A stretch of 64,000 nucleotides of DNA, from assembly GCA_004173235.1 (NCBI GenBank), contig SEAC01000031.1, forward strand, positions 1-64,000, written 5' to 3'. Below, piece by piece: positions 18,236 to 27,074 of the stretch; the stretch's first letter is position 1, and the number at the start of each line of letters is the position of its first letter. A program made the translations under genes and the position numbers. Source of the stretch: Chitinophagaceae bacterium (GTDB lineage Bacteria; Bacteroidota; Bacteroidia; Chitinophagales; Chitinophagaceae). The notes beneath the pieces are model-generated. The model did no database searches. It saw only the letters and a program-made list of their open reading frames with translations, and was not told the DNA's origin.

Positions 18236-19448
18236 CGAAGCCGAACGTGTTGCTCAGCGCTGCGCGCACCTCGCGCTTCTGGGCTTCCCCGAAGGTGAAG
18301 TTGAGGCGCTGGTCGAGCTCGGGGTCGTCGGTGAAGTGGTTGATCGTGGGAGGGCAGATGTCGTTCTGCACGGCCATGATGCACGCGATCGCCTCAATTA
18401 CGCCGGCTGCGCCGAGGCAGTGGCCGGTCATCGATTTGGTAGACGAAATGTTGAGCTTGTACGCATCTTCTCCAAACACGGCCTGGATGGCCTTCACCTC
18501 GGCAATGTCGCCGAGCGGAGTGGAAGTGCCGTGGGTGTTGATGTAGTCGATGTCGCCGGGGATCATATCGGCATCGTCCAGCGCCTGCAGCATCACGTTG
18601 CGGGCACCGAGGCCTTCGGGGTGGGGCGCGGTGATGTGGTGCGCATCGGCGGTAGCGCCGGCGCCTGCCACTTCGCAATAGATCTTGGCACCGCGGGCAA
18701 GGGCATGCTCGAGTTCTTCAAAAACAACGACGCCGGCGCCTTCGCCCATAACGAAACCGTCGCGGTCTTTGTCGTAGGGCCGCGATGCCGTCTTCGGGTC
18801 TTCGTTGCGCTCGCTCAGCGCCTTCATGGCGTTGAAGCCACCGATGCCTGCTTCGGAGATCACGTTTTCGGCACCGCCGGTAATGATGATGTCGCTCTTG
18901 CCGAGGCGTATCAGGTTGAGGGCTTCCATCATCGCGTTGGTGCTGGAGGCGCAGGCCGACGTGACGGAGAAGTTGGGTCCGCGAAAGCCGTGGCGCATCG
19001 AAATGTGGCCGGCGGCGATGTCGGAGATCATCTTCGGGATGAAGAACGGGTTGAAGCGCGGAGTGCCGTCGCCCTTGGCGAAGTTCATCACTTCTTCCTG
19101 GAAGGTGATGAGTCCGCCGATGCCCGAAGCGAACACCACGCCGATGCGGTCGGGGTTCATCGTTGCCTTGTCGATGCCGGCATCGTGCACGGCCTGGTCG
19201 GAAGCTACAAGCGCGGTTTGTGTAAACCGATCGAGCTTGCGCGCCTCCTTCCGGTCGAGGAAGGCGGTGGGATCGAAGTTCTTGATCTCACAGGCAAAGC
19301 GGGTTTTAAACTTGGAGGCGTCAAACTGGGTGATGAAATCACAGCCCGACACACCGTTGCGCAGGTTATTCCAATACTCGGTAATGGTATTGCCCAGCGG
19401 AGTCAGCGCGCCCATCCCGGTTACGACTACACGTTTAAAACCCTTCAT
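18192..19448 (-). CDS. fabF: Beta-ketoacyl-ACP synthase II
   Basis: A 418-residue condensing enzyme of fatty-acid elongation, using malonyl-ACP to extend acyl-ACP. The Cys-His-His triad is intact: TSACASS (C166), NTHGTSTPLGD, and KSMTGHCLGAAG. The N-terminus MKGFKRVVVTGMGALTPLG is canonical. It follows acpP by 105 bp in the same direction; a GC-rich hairpin sits in that gap. The 3' end overlaps the 5' end of rnc, suggesting coupled expression. Confidence 0.97.
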   Translation of the reverse strand: MKGFKRVVVTGMGALTPLGNTITEYWNNLRNGVSGCDFITQFDASKFKTRFACEIKNFDPTAFLDRKEARKLDRFTQTALVASDQAVHDAGIDKATMNPDRIGVVFASGIGGLITFQEEVMNFAKGDGTPRFNPFFIPKMISDIAAGHISMRHGFRGPNFSVTSACASSTNAMMEALNLIRLGKSDIIITGGAENVISEAGIGGFNAMKALSERNEDPKTASRPYDKDRDGFVMGEGAGVVVFEELEHALARGAKIYCEVAGAGATADAHHITAPHPEGLGARNVMLQALDDADMIPGDIDYINTHGTSTPLGDIAEVKAIQAVFGEDAYKLNISSTKSMTGHCLGAAGVIEAIACIMAVQNDICPPTINHFTDDPELDQRLNFTFGEAQKREVRAALSNTFGFGGHNACVIFKKYSA

Positions 19449-19484
19449 AAAGCCTGGTGAATTGCGATCTGTTGTAAGATAAAA

Positions 19485-19515
19485 CCGCCTTCGCTGCGGG
19501 TAGCATGGAAGGCGG
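19485..19515 (-). promoter_or_regulatory. Hairpin between acpP and fabF
   Basis: CCGCCTTC (19485-19492) pairs with GAAGGCGG (19508-19515). In the leftward transcript it lies between the acpP stop and the fabF start and is followed by an A/T-poor tract rather than a U run. It could be a partial terminator or processing/stability hairpin, which would explain higher ACP than FabF output. Inference. Confidence 0.45.
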
Positions 19516-19553
19516 AATAAAAAGTAGACCGTATTTGCTACGGGGTGTTCGTC

Positions 19554-19790
19554 TTATTTAGCGTGCTCTTCCAGGTAGGAAACAGCCTGGCCTACCGTGG
19601 TGATCGTCTCAGCCTGCTCATCGGGGATCGAGATGTTGAACTCCTTCTCGAACTCCATGATCAGCTCGACGGTGTCCAGCGAATCGGCACCGAGGTCGTT
19701 GGTAAAAGAAGCCTCATTGGTAACTTCTGCTTCGTCCACGCCTAGCTTATCAACGATGATCTTTTTTACTCTTGCTGCGATGTCTGACAT
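19554..19790 (-). CDS. acpP: Acyl carrier protein
   Basis: A 78-residue acidic carrier for acyl chains in fatty-acid synthesis. The phosphopantetheine attachment Ser is in GADSLD (S37), followed by [12 protein letters not shown], the helix II recognised by partner enzymes. Size and charge are typical. First gene of acpP-fabF-rnc; a TATTTTTG promoter box lies about 27 nt upstream. Confidence 0.97.
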   Translation of the reverse strand: MSDIAARVKKIIVDKLGVDEAEVTNEASFTNDLGADSLDTVELIMEFEKEFNISIPDEQAETITTVGQAVSYLEEHAK

Positions 19791-19816
19791 TTTGTAAAGA
19801 TTTGGTTATAGAGTTG

Positions 19817-19824
19817 CAAAAATA
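19817..19824 (-). promoter_or_regulatory. acpP promoter -7 element
   Basis: Read leftward: TATTTTTG, an exact TAnnTTTG match, giving a leader of about 20 nt. The upstream region is AT-rich, as for a strong promoter, but no clean -33 TTTG is seen. Confidence 0.6.
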
Positions 19825-19973
19825 GAAGTTTTTGAAATAAATACACCGGCTGTGCATTTCTTTCGGTCGCGCCTATGCGGGCTCAAATATAGGGGGGAAA
19901 CGGATTGCGCAACAAAGTCCATTTGTACGCAAAATCAGATCGTTGTATATTGAGGCACCTTGAAGCGGCAGCT

Positions 19974-20402
19974 ATGGCTCTGAAAATTATCGACCACGGA
20001 ACTCCCGAATACCAACAAATGATCCAACTGCGCGAGGAGATCCTTCGCCGCCCGCTCGGGATGCAGTTCGACACGGAAGAGCTGGAATCGGAACGGCAGA
20101 ACATCCTGATGGCTGCCTACGAAGAAGACCAGATGCTGGGATGCTGCATGCTAGTAGAGGAAGCGCCCGACACCGTGCGCCTGCGCCAGATGGCGGTTCT
20201 CGATGACCTCCAGGGCAAGGGCATCGGCAAAGCGCTGATGAATTTCGCCGAAAACATCGCCCGCGACCGTGGCTACAAAAAGATCACGATGCATGCCCGC
20301 AGAAATGCCCAGGGCTTCTACGAAAAAATGGGCTATCGCAAAAAAGGCGAAGAATTTCACGAGATCACTATCCCGCATTATGTGATGGAAAAGCAACTCT
20401 GA
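19974..20402 (+). CDS. GNAT family N-acetyltransferase
   Basis: A 142-residue single-domain acetyltransferase. The acetyl-CoA-binding motif A is visible as VRLRQMAVLDDLQGKGIGKALM (Q-x-x-G-x-G/A), followed by motif B in GFYEKMGYRKKGEEF. I start at ATG 19974 (MALKIIDHGTPEYQQM), where the fold begins. The arrangement resembles ElaA-type proteins, but the substrate cannot be told. It stands alone between acpP (divergent) and a convergent hairpin. Confidence 0.88.
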   Translation: MALKIIDHGTPEYQQMIQLREEILRRPLGMQFDTEELESERQNILMAAYEEDQMLGCCMLVEEAPDTVRLRQMAVLDDLQGKGIGKALMNFAENIARDRGYKKITMHARRNAQGFYEKMGYRKKGEEFHEITIPHYVMEKQL

Positions 20403-20480
20403 CGGGAAGGGCAAAGAAGAAAAAGATTCGGAACCGCGAAGAGAAGAAGAAAAGAAGCTGTTACGCTAAGTAGTACAATA

Positions 20481-20509
20481 AATACGGCTCGTCCTTGGCG
20501 AGCCGTATT
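20481..20509. terminator. Bidirectional hairpin terminator
   Basis: AATACGGCTCG (20481-20491) and CGAGCCGTATT (20499-20509), a perfect 11-bp stem between the convergent GNAT and YcxB-like genes. It lacks a long T run, so its efficiency is uncertain. Confidence 0.65.
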
Positions 20510-20563
20510 CGTATTCTTTGCGAATACCTTATTTACTCATTTCCTTAGCGGTAAATACTTCGT

Positions 20564-21052
20564 CTACTTATTCTTCTTCCGCCCCACTTGCTCGTTGAGA
20601 AGCATACGTATCTCGTGCAGATCGTCGCTGCTGGCGAAACCTTTCTTGGGTACGAGAAAAAAAGAACGGGGATCGAAGTAGAAATACAGGAATCCGGGAG
20701 TTTCCGAAAAAGAGCTCAGTTTTTTCCATGCGAAGAAACGCTCCCCGCGCGGGTTGGCGAGGCGAAAGCCATCTTCGAAGAACTCCATCGTGAACGCGTC
20801 GCGGAAGGTTTCGTTGCGCCGGTATACAATGAACGGCAGCAGCCACCAGAAGACCAGCATCAGCGAAAACCAGAGAAAGGAGCCCAGCAAAAATGCAAGC
20901 GGAAGCACTTTGTTGAAGTAAGACAGCACCGCCGATGTCAGCGCTAATACATTCACGAGGATGATCATCAGGCGGATCTCGCGGCGGCTGAGAAAATGAT
21001 AGCGCAGGCCCTGTATGACGGCGCTGCGTTCATAAATGATCGGAATCTTCAT
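20564..21052 (-). CDS. YcxB-like membrane protein
   Basis: A 162-residue protein with two transmembrane segments (about 29-45 and 48-72) followed by a soluble domain matching the YcxB-like C-terminal pattern: FEDGFRLANPRGERFFAWKKLSSFSETPGFLYFYF...FFLVPKKGF. This domain has a PH-like fold; its role is unknown. The start overlaps the phosphatase stop (ATGA), so it is translated after it from one mRNA. A copy of the 10-mer (20678) lies in the part encoding L-Y-F-Y-F. Confidence 0.8.
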   Translation of the reverse strand: MKIPIIYERSAVIQGLRYHFLSRREIRLMIILVNVLALTSAVLSYFNKVLPLAFLLGSFLWFSLMLVFWWLLPFIVYRRNETFRDAFTMEFFEDGFRLANPRGERFFAWKKLSSFSETPGFLYFYFDPRSFFLVPKKGFASSDDLHEIRMLLNEQVGRKKNK

Positions 21053-22413
21053 CGGGCTTTCAGTTCGGTTTCACTAACGCTCCACGTGGCCAGCACCTTG
21101 CCTGAAATGTCGAGGAACTCGGTCTGCAGCCGGCGTGCACCCTTTGGCCCTGCAACAGTAACACGCGTGTAATTCTGCACTTCCACCAATGTGCCGCTTA
21201 CGCGTGCGGCATTGTCTTTCTCATCGCCCGACACACGGGAGATACCCGATGTCAGCGGCGAATTGGTTACATCGAACAACGGGTACGTGCCTGCGCGCTC
21301 GTAGCGGATCACTTCGCTGTGGTGGCGGTCTCCGGTGAACAACAGCAGGCCCGTAATCTTTTCCGCAGCGAGGAACTGCATCAATTCATTAAACTCGATC
21401 GGATAATCCTGCAGGCACTCCGCGCGCGCCTTCGGGTTGAGCGTTTGGTTGCCGGTGGCAATGATCTTGAAGGTGGCGGTGCTGTTCACCAACGCGTTCT
21501 TGAGCCATTCCATCTGCTGCGGTCCCCACATGCGCTTGGCAGCATTGGGAGTGCCATCCACGAGTTCGTCCATGTTGTTGGCACTGCGAAACCAGCGGTC
21601 GTCCATCATAAAGATGTCCACGTCGCCATACGACATTTTCGTGTAGATGCCCTGCTCGTTTTCCCCGGCCGAATGATTGGGCCAGTAGTCCAGGAAGATG
21701 CGGCGGCTCTCTTCTTTGAGTACAAAGCTTTTGTCGCCGTCGTTGGGGCCGAAGTCGTGATCGTCCCAGATGGCATAGTGCGGCATTGCTTTGAGCAGTG
21801 GTTGCAGCACGGGTTGCGCGCGGTCGCGGCGGGCGCGGTAACGGAGACCAGTAGCCGAAAAGAAATCCACTTCGCGGTAATACCAGTTGTCGCCCAGCCA
21901 GAGCATGAACGAAGCCTTCTCTTTTGCCATCGCCAGAAAGATGGACGAATCGCCGCCGTAAGGTGTGCCCGGACGATCGTACACCGGCTCATTGAAATAG
22001 GCGCAGGAGCCCGTGAGGAAAGAGAAGTCGGGCGCGGGCTTGCGCCATTGCCAGAGGTCTTTGGTGGTGAAGGTGCCGATCGCCGCTTCTTTGCCATCAA
22101 GCAGGATGCGGTAATGGTACGTCTTTGCGGGTTGAAGATCAGGGATGCGCAGGGCAATTGGATTGGAAGCGTTCCCCAGCGGGCCTTTGTAGGAGATCCA
22201 TCCCATGTTGTTGTGCACCACCCTGGCCGGCGGCTTCGGGATGCCGATCGTGGGATCGAACAATTGCAGTCGGACGGATTTCGTCCGCGGCCCCACTTCC
22301 ACCCAGATCACGGCGTCCCGTAGTTCTACGGGACCGAGCATGGGGCCGGAAACGAGTTGGGATTGGGCCGAAAGACCAACGAAGGCAAGCAAAAAAAGAA
22401 GAAGGCGCTTCAT
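21049..22413 (-). CDS. PhoD-like alkaline phosphatase / metallophosphatase, exported
   Basis: A 454-residue protein with a signal peptide (MKRLLLFLLAFVGLSAQSQ). Metal-binding motifs of the PhoD-like family are present: GSCAYFNEP, MLWLGDNWYYRE, YAIWDDHDFGPNDGD and FTGDRHHSE. These enzymes hydrolyse phosphomonoesters or diesters using Ca/Fe or related metals outside the cytoplasm. It begins a two-gene operon with the YcxB-like gene, driven by a textbook promoter. A GTAGTTCTAC copy of the 10-mer variant (22320) encodes V-E-L near the N-terminus. Confidence 0.92.
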   Translation of the reverse strand: MKRLLLFLLAFVGLSAQSQLVSGPMLGPVELRDAVIWVEVGPRTKSVRLQLFDPTIGIPKPPARVVHNNMGWISYKGPLGNASNPIALRIPDLQPAKTYHYRILLDGKEAAIGTFTTKDLWQWRKPAPDFSFLTGSCAYFNEPVYDRPGTPYGGDSSIFLAMAKEKASFMLWLGDNWYYREVDFFSATGLRYRARRDRAQPVLQPLLKAMPHYAIWDDHDFGPNDGDKSFVLKEESRRIFLDYWPNHSAGENEQGIYTKMSYGDVDIFMMDDRWFRSANNMDELVDGTPNAAKRMWGPQQMEWLKNALVNSTATFKIIATGNQTLNPKARAECLQDYPIEFNELMQFLAAEKITGLLLFTGDRHHSEVIRYERAGTYPLFDVTNSPLTSGISRVSGDEKDNAARVSGTLVEVQNYTRVTVAGPKGARRLQTEFLDISGKVLATWSVSETELKAR

Positions 22414-22429
22414 GAGAACGGTTGAGTGC

Positions 22430-22460
22430 CAAAGATAGGCGCTGCAGGGGCGGGCACAAA
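22430..22460 (-). promoter_or_regulatory. Consensus promoter of the phosphatase operon
   Basis: Read leftward: TTTG (22457-22460), exactly 19 nt, then TATCTTTG (22430-22437). Both boxes and the spacing match the Bacteroidetes consensus. The transcript would start about 10 nt before the ATG. Confidence 0.85.
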
Positions 22461-22565
22461 GGGCTGAAGCCCTATCGTTGAGGTGGCGGCGCTAAGCGCT
22501 GCGAAAACTCCCTGAATCTCTGAACCTCGGGCTAAAGCCCGAGGCAAACACATAGCGGCGCTACG
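22461..22565. repeat. Cluster of REP-like small palindromes
   Basis: Successive imperfect palindromes: GGGCTGAAGCCCT, GCGGCGCTAAGCGCTGC, CCTCGGGCTAAAGCCCGAGG and AGCGGCGCTACGCGCC. The last three are spaced like dispersed extragenic palindromes. The cluster sits upstream of the phosphatase promoter and downstream of the DksA-like gene. Confidence 0.75.
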
Positions 22566-22643
22566 CGCCGGAAGATCCTTCGACTTCTCATTGCCGCTCA
22601 ACCGGTAGGTCCGGGTACCATTGAACCAATGAACTAATAAACA

Positions 22644-22664
22644 AAAAAGCCCCGAAGGGCTTTT
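22644..22664 (-). terminator. Terminator of the ileS operon
   Basis: AAAAGCCC(C) GAA GGGCTTTT just beyond the DksA-like stop codon at 22666; functional leftward and possibly both ways. Confidence 0.8.
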
Positions 22665-22665
22665 A

Positions 22666-23664
22666 TTACTTATTCATCATTTGTTTCGCTTCGATGCTGA
22701 GCGTCGCGTGGGGCACGGCCCGAAGGCGCGCCTTGTCGATGAGTTTCCCCGTGACGCGGCAGATGCCGTACGTTTTGTTTTCAATCCGCATGATCGCCTT
22801 TTCGAGGTGATCGATGAACTGGATCTGGCGGGAGGCCATCTGGCTCAGCTGCTCGCGCTCCATGCTCATCGAACCGTCTTCGAGGGTCATGTAGCGGCCT
22901 TCGTCCAGGTCGCCGCCCTCGTCTTTACGGGTAATGAGGCCCTGCAGGTAGAGCAATTCTTTCTTCGCGGTGTCGAGCTTGCGGTTGATCAGCTCGCGGA
23001 ACTCGGTCAGGTCGGCATCCGAATAGCGCTGCGCGAGGCGCTGCGTTTCGATCGGCTGTCCCTTGCTGTCGAGGACGGATTTAGTAAACTCAGGATCGTA
23101 CTTCACAGATTTCGTTGTTGTGGTTTTGGGTATGACAAAGGGTTTCTTTGGCTCATTTTTCTTTGCCGGCGCGGGCAGCGGCTTGATCGCGGGCTTCACC
23201 TGCGGGGCCGACGGTGCGGATACGGCGGGCTTCTTTACCGGATCGGCGGCTTTTTTAGCTGCGGGTGCAGGAGGCTTCGGCGCCGCTTTGGGAGCCGGCT
23301 TAGGCGCTACCTTCGGAGGTGCAGGGGCAGCCTTCTTAGGGGCAACTTTGGGAGCAGCCTTCGGAGGAGCCGATTTCACAGCAGCCTTCGGAGCTGCTTT
23401 AGGGGCCGCCTTGGGTGCTCCTTTCACAGGTGCCGGGGCAGCCTTCTTCGGCGCAGCCTTTACGGGAGCCGCCTTGGAGGACGATTTCACCGGAACGGCC
23501 TTTTTGGCTGTCTTGGTGGGCACTGCTTTCTTGGGGGCTGCCTTTACGGCAGCTTTGCTGTTGGATGGCTTGGCGGGTGCCTTCACGGCGGTGCGTGCCG
23601 GCTTGGCGGGAGACTTAACCGCTTTCGGCGCGGCTTTCTTCGGTGCTGCTTTCTTTGTTGCCAT
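22666..23664 (-). CDS. DksA/TraR-like protein with histone H1-like Lys/Ala/Pro tail
   Basis: A 332-residue two-part protein. Residues about 1-190 are a low-complexity basic tail of K-K-A-A-P, K-A-A-P-K and S-A-P-P-K repeats, as in histone H1-like proteins. Residues about 195-332 resemble the coiled-coil/zinc-finger TraR/DksA family (FRELINRKLDTAKKELLYLQGLI..., YGICRVTGKLIDKARLRAVPHATLSIEAK). The zinc finger keeps only one Cys (YGICR), so it is a zinc-free variant as often seen in Bacteroidetes. The DksA part would act at the RNA polymerase secondary channel, the tail would bind DNA; both are inferred. It follows ileS by six bases in the same operon. Confidence 0.82.
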   Translation of the reverse strand: MATKKAAPKKAAPKAVKSPAKPARTAVKAPAKPSNSKAAVKAAPKKAVPTKTAKKAVPVKSSSKAAPVKAAPKKAAPAPVKGAPKAAPKAAPKAAVKSAPPKAAPKVAPKKAAPAPPKVAPKPAPKAAPKPPAPAAKKAADPVKKPAVSAPSAPQVKPAIKPLPAPAKKNEPKKPFVIPKTTTTKSVKYDPEFTKSVLDSKGQPIETQRLAQRYSDADLTEFRELINRKLDTAKKELLYLQGLITRKDEGGDLDEGRYMTLEDGSMSMEREQLSQMASRQIQFIDHLEKAIMRIENKTYGICRVTGKLIDKARLRAVPHATLSIEAKQMMNK

Positions 23665-23670
23665 GTTGGT

Positions 23671-26600
23671 TTACCCCTTTTTTAAAACGTTGACGGAGAG
23701 CGTCATATCATGGACTTCTATCTCCGTTCCGCCGCTGATACCGGGTCGGAGCTCTAGTTTATCAGCCCCGGTTTCGGCGCAAATATAATCATTAAAACGG
23801 GTCAGCGATTCAGCCAGCCGTCCGGTTGCGGCGGCTTGCAGCTCGATGCGGTCCGTCACCTCCAACCCGCTGTCTTTGCGGATCTTCTGGATCTTGTTTA
23901 CAAATTCGCGGGCATCTCCCTCTTGCTCCAGTTCCGGCGTCACATTGATGTCGAGGGCCACCGTAAGCGCTCCCTTGCTGGCCACGGACCAGCCCGGGAT
24001 ATCTTCCGATGTGATGTCTACTTCGCTGAGCAACAGTTCGACAGGCTCACTATTACCAGGCGCGCCATCCGTTTCAAGCAGCAGCAGGTAGCGCCCTTCT
24101 TTTTCAAAAAGGGTGATGGCGTGCTGGTCGAGCGCTGCCAGTGCATTTGCAACCGCTTTCATCCTGGGGCCGAGCTTTTTACCCAGCGCGATATAGTTGG
24201 GCTTGATCTTCTTCTTGATAAACCCTTCCGTGTCGGTAAGGTATATGATTTCCTTGATATTGACCTCATTCTTGATGAGATCCTCCACTTTTTGTAACTG
24301 CTGCTGCATCAGTGGGTTGAAAACAGGCACAAGCGCTTTTTTGAGCGGCTGACGCACTTTGATGTTCACCTTTTTGCGCAATGAAAGGATGAGCGAGGAG
24401 GTCTCCTGGGCAGCGGTCATCCGCTCTTCCAGCAGCGTGTCGATGAGCGCCACGTCGGCCTGCGGAAAGCGCGCGTGGTGTACCGACGCTTCCGAAAAAC
24501 GACCCGTTACCGCATTCAGGTTTCGGAACAGCTCATCCGCAAAGAACGGCGAGATGGGCGCCATGAGCCGCACCACGGTCTCAAGGCACTCGTAAAGCGT
24601 CTGGTACGCGGCGATCTTGTCGGTTTCGTACTCTCCGCGCCAGAACCGGCGGCGGCAAAGACGCACATACCAGTTGCTAAGATGTTCATCCACAAAGTCT
24701 TCGATCAGGCGGCCGGCCTGGGTAGGCTCGTAGTCGTCGTAGGCGGCCGTTACTTTCTGCACCAGCGTTTGCAGGCTCGAAAGGATCCAGCGGTCGATCT
24801 CCGGGCGGTCGGCGAGCGCAACCGTAGCTTCCTTATAACTAAAGCCGTCCACGTTGGCGTAGAGAGCGAAGAATTGATAAGTATTATATAGTGTGCCGAA
24901 AAACTTGCGCTGCACTTCCTTGATGCCGTCGAGGTCGAACTTGAGGTTGTCCCAGGGCGAAGCATTGGTGATAAGGTACCAGCGCGTGGCGTCGGCGCCA
25001 AAATCGGCGATGGTCTTGAACGGATCCACCACGTTGCCCAGGCGCTTCGACATCTTCTGGCCGCTCTTGTCGAGCACCAGGCCGTTGGAAACCACCGATT
25101 TATAGGCCACCGAATCAAAAAGCATCACGCCCAGCGCGTGCAGGGTGTAAAACCAGCCGCGGGTCTGGTCCACGCCTTCGGCAATGAAGTCGGCGGGGAA
25201 GTTGCGCTGAAACTGCTCCTTGTTTTCGAAGGGGAAGTGCCACTGCGCATACGGCATTGCGCCCGAGTCGAACCAAACGTCGATCAGGTCGGGCTCGCGG
25301 CGCATCGGTTTGCCGGTGCTCGAAACGAGGATGACTTCGTCTACGAACGGCTTGTGGAGATCGAGCACCGGTTCCGCAGACCCATCCCCCGACCCCTTCC
25401 CAAAGGAAATGGGAGCGGCTACGCCCGCTGATTGAGCTTTAGCCATTTCCGCCTTCAACTCCTCGATAGAGCCGATGCATTTTTCTTCGGAGCCGTCCTC
25501 CGTGCGCCAGATGGGAAGCGGCGTGCCCCAGTAGCGCGAGCGGCTGAGATTCCAGTCCACCATGTTCTCCAGCCACGCGCCAAAGCGGCCCGTACCGGTC
25601 GATTCTGGTTTCCAGCGGATGGTTTTGTTGAGCTCCACCATCCGGTCGCGGAGGGCGGTGGTTTTGATGAACCAGGCATCGAGCGGGTAGTAGATCACCG
25701 GCTTGTCGGTGCGCCAGCAGTGCGGGTAGCTATGCTCGTATTTTTCTACTTTGAAGGCGCGTCCTTCTTTCTTGAGGTGCACCGAAATGTCGACGTTGAC
25801 GTCGCTATAATCTTTCGCGTCCTTGTAATCTTTGATGTAGCGGCCCGAATACTCGCCGAGGCCATCTACGAACTTGCCCTCGCGGTCTACCAGCGTAAGG
25901 ATGCCGATACCGTACTTTTTGCCCACCTTATAGTCATCGGCCCCAAATGCAGGAGCGGTGTGCACGATGCCGGTGCCGTCTTCGGTGGTCACGAAATCGC
26001 CGAGGAGCACGCGCCAGGGCTGCGCATCGGGCGTTCCCGCGCGCACGGCCTCAAGCGAGTTGGCCTCGAACGAAATCAGCGGCTCATATTCTGCACCTTC
26101 GAGTGCAGATCCTTTTACTTCGCCGCGGATGGCCCAGGGCATCACCTTTTGCTCCACGCCAACAGCGCTCAGGTCGGCATTTTCGCCTTCCGGCTTGAAA
26201 AATTTGTGCAGCAGCGCTTTCGCAAGCACCACTTTTTGCGGCTCGTGGGTGTAGGGATTGAAGGTTTCCACCAGCACGTAGTCGATGTTGGGTCCTACCG
26301 TGAGGCCGAGGTTGGAAGGAAGCGTCCAGGGCGTGGTGGTCCAGGCGAGGTAGTAGTAGGTGCCGTGGCCGCCGCCAAAGCGATCATCCTTAGCCTTGAA
26401 GAGCACGGTCGCCGACGTATCCTTTACATCACGGTAGGTGCCGGGCTGGTTCAGTTCGTGCGAACTGAGGCCCGTGCCCGCGGCGGGCGAATAGGGCTGG
26501 ATCGATACGCTTTTATACAGCAGTCCTTTATTATAGAGCTCCTTCAGGCACCACCACAGCGATTCGATATAATCGTTGGTAAAGGTCACGTAGGGGCGCT

Positions 26601-27039
26601 CGAGGTCCACCCAATAGCCCATCTGCGTGGTGAGGTCGTCCCACTTGTCTTTGTAGCGGAGCACCGCCTCGCGGCACTTCTGGTTGTATTCGGCGATGGA
26701 TATCTTCTTCCCGATGTCTTCCTTGGTGATGCCCAGTTCTTTTTCCACGCCCAGCTCCACCGGGAGGCCGTGCGTATCCCAGCCGCCCTTGCGTTGCACC
26801 TGGAAGCCCTGCATCGTTTTGTAGCGGCACACGAGGTCCTTCAGCGTGCGCGACATCACGTGGTGGATGCCGGGCATGCCGTTTGCGCTGGGCGGGCCTT
26901 CGTAGAACACGAAAGGCTCGGCTCCTTCGCGGAGGGCAACGCTTTTCTGGAAGGCTTCCTCGGCCTGCCAGCGGGCGAGCACCTGTTTTTCGATGCCCGG
27001 CAGGTCGAGCTGCGGGAAGACGGTATAGCGATTTTCCAT
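23671..27039 (-). CDS. ileS: Isoleucyl-tRNA synthetase
   Basis: A 1122-residue class I synthetase charging tRNA-Ile. The HIGH-type motif is PSANGMPGIHHVMSRT (near residue 55), the WTTTPWTLPSN editing-domain signature follows, and the second catalytic motif is DKSGQKMSKRLGNVVDP. C-terminal anticodon-binding and accessory domains are present. A glycine-rich segment (SAGVAAPISFGKGSGDGSAE) between E-E-L-K-A-E-M-A-K-A-Q and DLHKPFVDEVIL corresponds to an intergenic-type repeat at 25374-25436 (see findings). A TACCTTTG box lies 23 nt before the ATG. Upstream of the DksA-like gene in one operon. Confidence 0.97.
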   Translation of the reverse strand: MENRYTVFPQLDLPGIEKQVLARWQAEEAFQKSVALREGAEPFVFYEGPPSANGMPGIHHVMSRTLKDLVCRYKTMQGFQVQRKGGWDTHGLPVELGVEKELGITKEDIGKKISIAEYNQKCREAVLRYKDKWDDLTTQMGYWVDLERPYVTFTNDYIESLWWCLKELYNKGLLYKSVSIQPYSPAAGTGLSSHELNQPGTYRDVKDTSATVLFKAKDDRFGGGHGTYYYLAWTTTPWTLPSNLGLTVGPNIDYVLVETFNPYTHEPQKVVLAKALLHKFFKPEGENADLSAVGVEQKVMPWAIRGEVKGSALEGAEYEPLISFEANSLEAVRAGTPDAQPWRVLLGDFVTTEDGTGIVHTAPAFGADDYKVGKKYGIGILTLVDREGKFVDGLGEYSGRYIKDYKDAKDYSDVNVDISVHLKKEGRAFKVEKYEHSYPHCWRTDKPVIYYPLDAWFIKTTALRDRMVELNKTIRWKPESTGTGRFGAWLENMVDWNLSRSRYWGTPLPIWRTEDGSEEKCIGSIEELKAEMAKAQSAGVAAPISFGKGSGDGSAEPVLDLHKPFVDEVILVSSTGKPMRREPDLIDVWFDSGAMPYAQWHFPFENKEQFQRNFPADFIAEGVDQTRGWFYTLHALGVMLFDSVAYKSVVSNGLVLDKSGQKMSKRLGNVVDPFKTIADFGADATRWYLITNASPWDNLKFDLDGIKEVQRKFFGTLYNTYQFFALYANVDGFSYKEATVALADRPEIDRWILSSLQTLVQKVTAAYDDYEPTQAGRLIEDFVDEHLSNWYVRLCRRRFWRGEYETDKIAAYQTLYECLETVVRLMAPISPFFADELFRNLNAVTGRFSEASVHHARFPQADVALIDTLLEERMTAAQETSSLILSLRKKVNIKVRQPLKKALVPVFNPLMQQQLQKVEDLIKNEVNIKEIIYLTDTEGFIKKKIKPNYIALGKKLGPRMKAVANALAALDQHAITLFEKEGRYLLLLETDGAPGNSEPVELLLSEVDITSEDIPGWSVASKGALTVALDINVTPELEQEGDAREFVNKIQKIRKDSGLEVTDRIELQAAATGRLAESLTRFNDYICAETGADKLELRPGISGGTEIEVHDMTLSVNVLKKG
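25374..25436 (-). repeat. Intergenic-type repeat read in frame inside ileS
   Basis: The stretch contains an imperfect palindrome (CCCATTTCC TTT GGGAAGGGG, read leftward) followed by a G-run-rich arm, a composition typical of spacers, not of this gene. It encodes a Gly/Ala/Ser-rich loop in ileS at a place where relatives have a variable loop. Confidence 0.5.
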
Positions 27040-27061
27040 TAAATGCTCTTGAAAATGTGGG

Positions 27062-27069
27062 CAAAGGTA
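27062..27069 (-). promoter_or_regulatory. ileS promoter -7 element
   Basis: Read leftward: TACCTTTG, exact TAnnTTTG match, 23 nt before the ATG. The -33 region is occupied by a heptamer array. Confidence 0.6.
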
Positions 27070-27074
27070 GCGAG

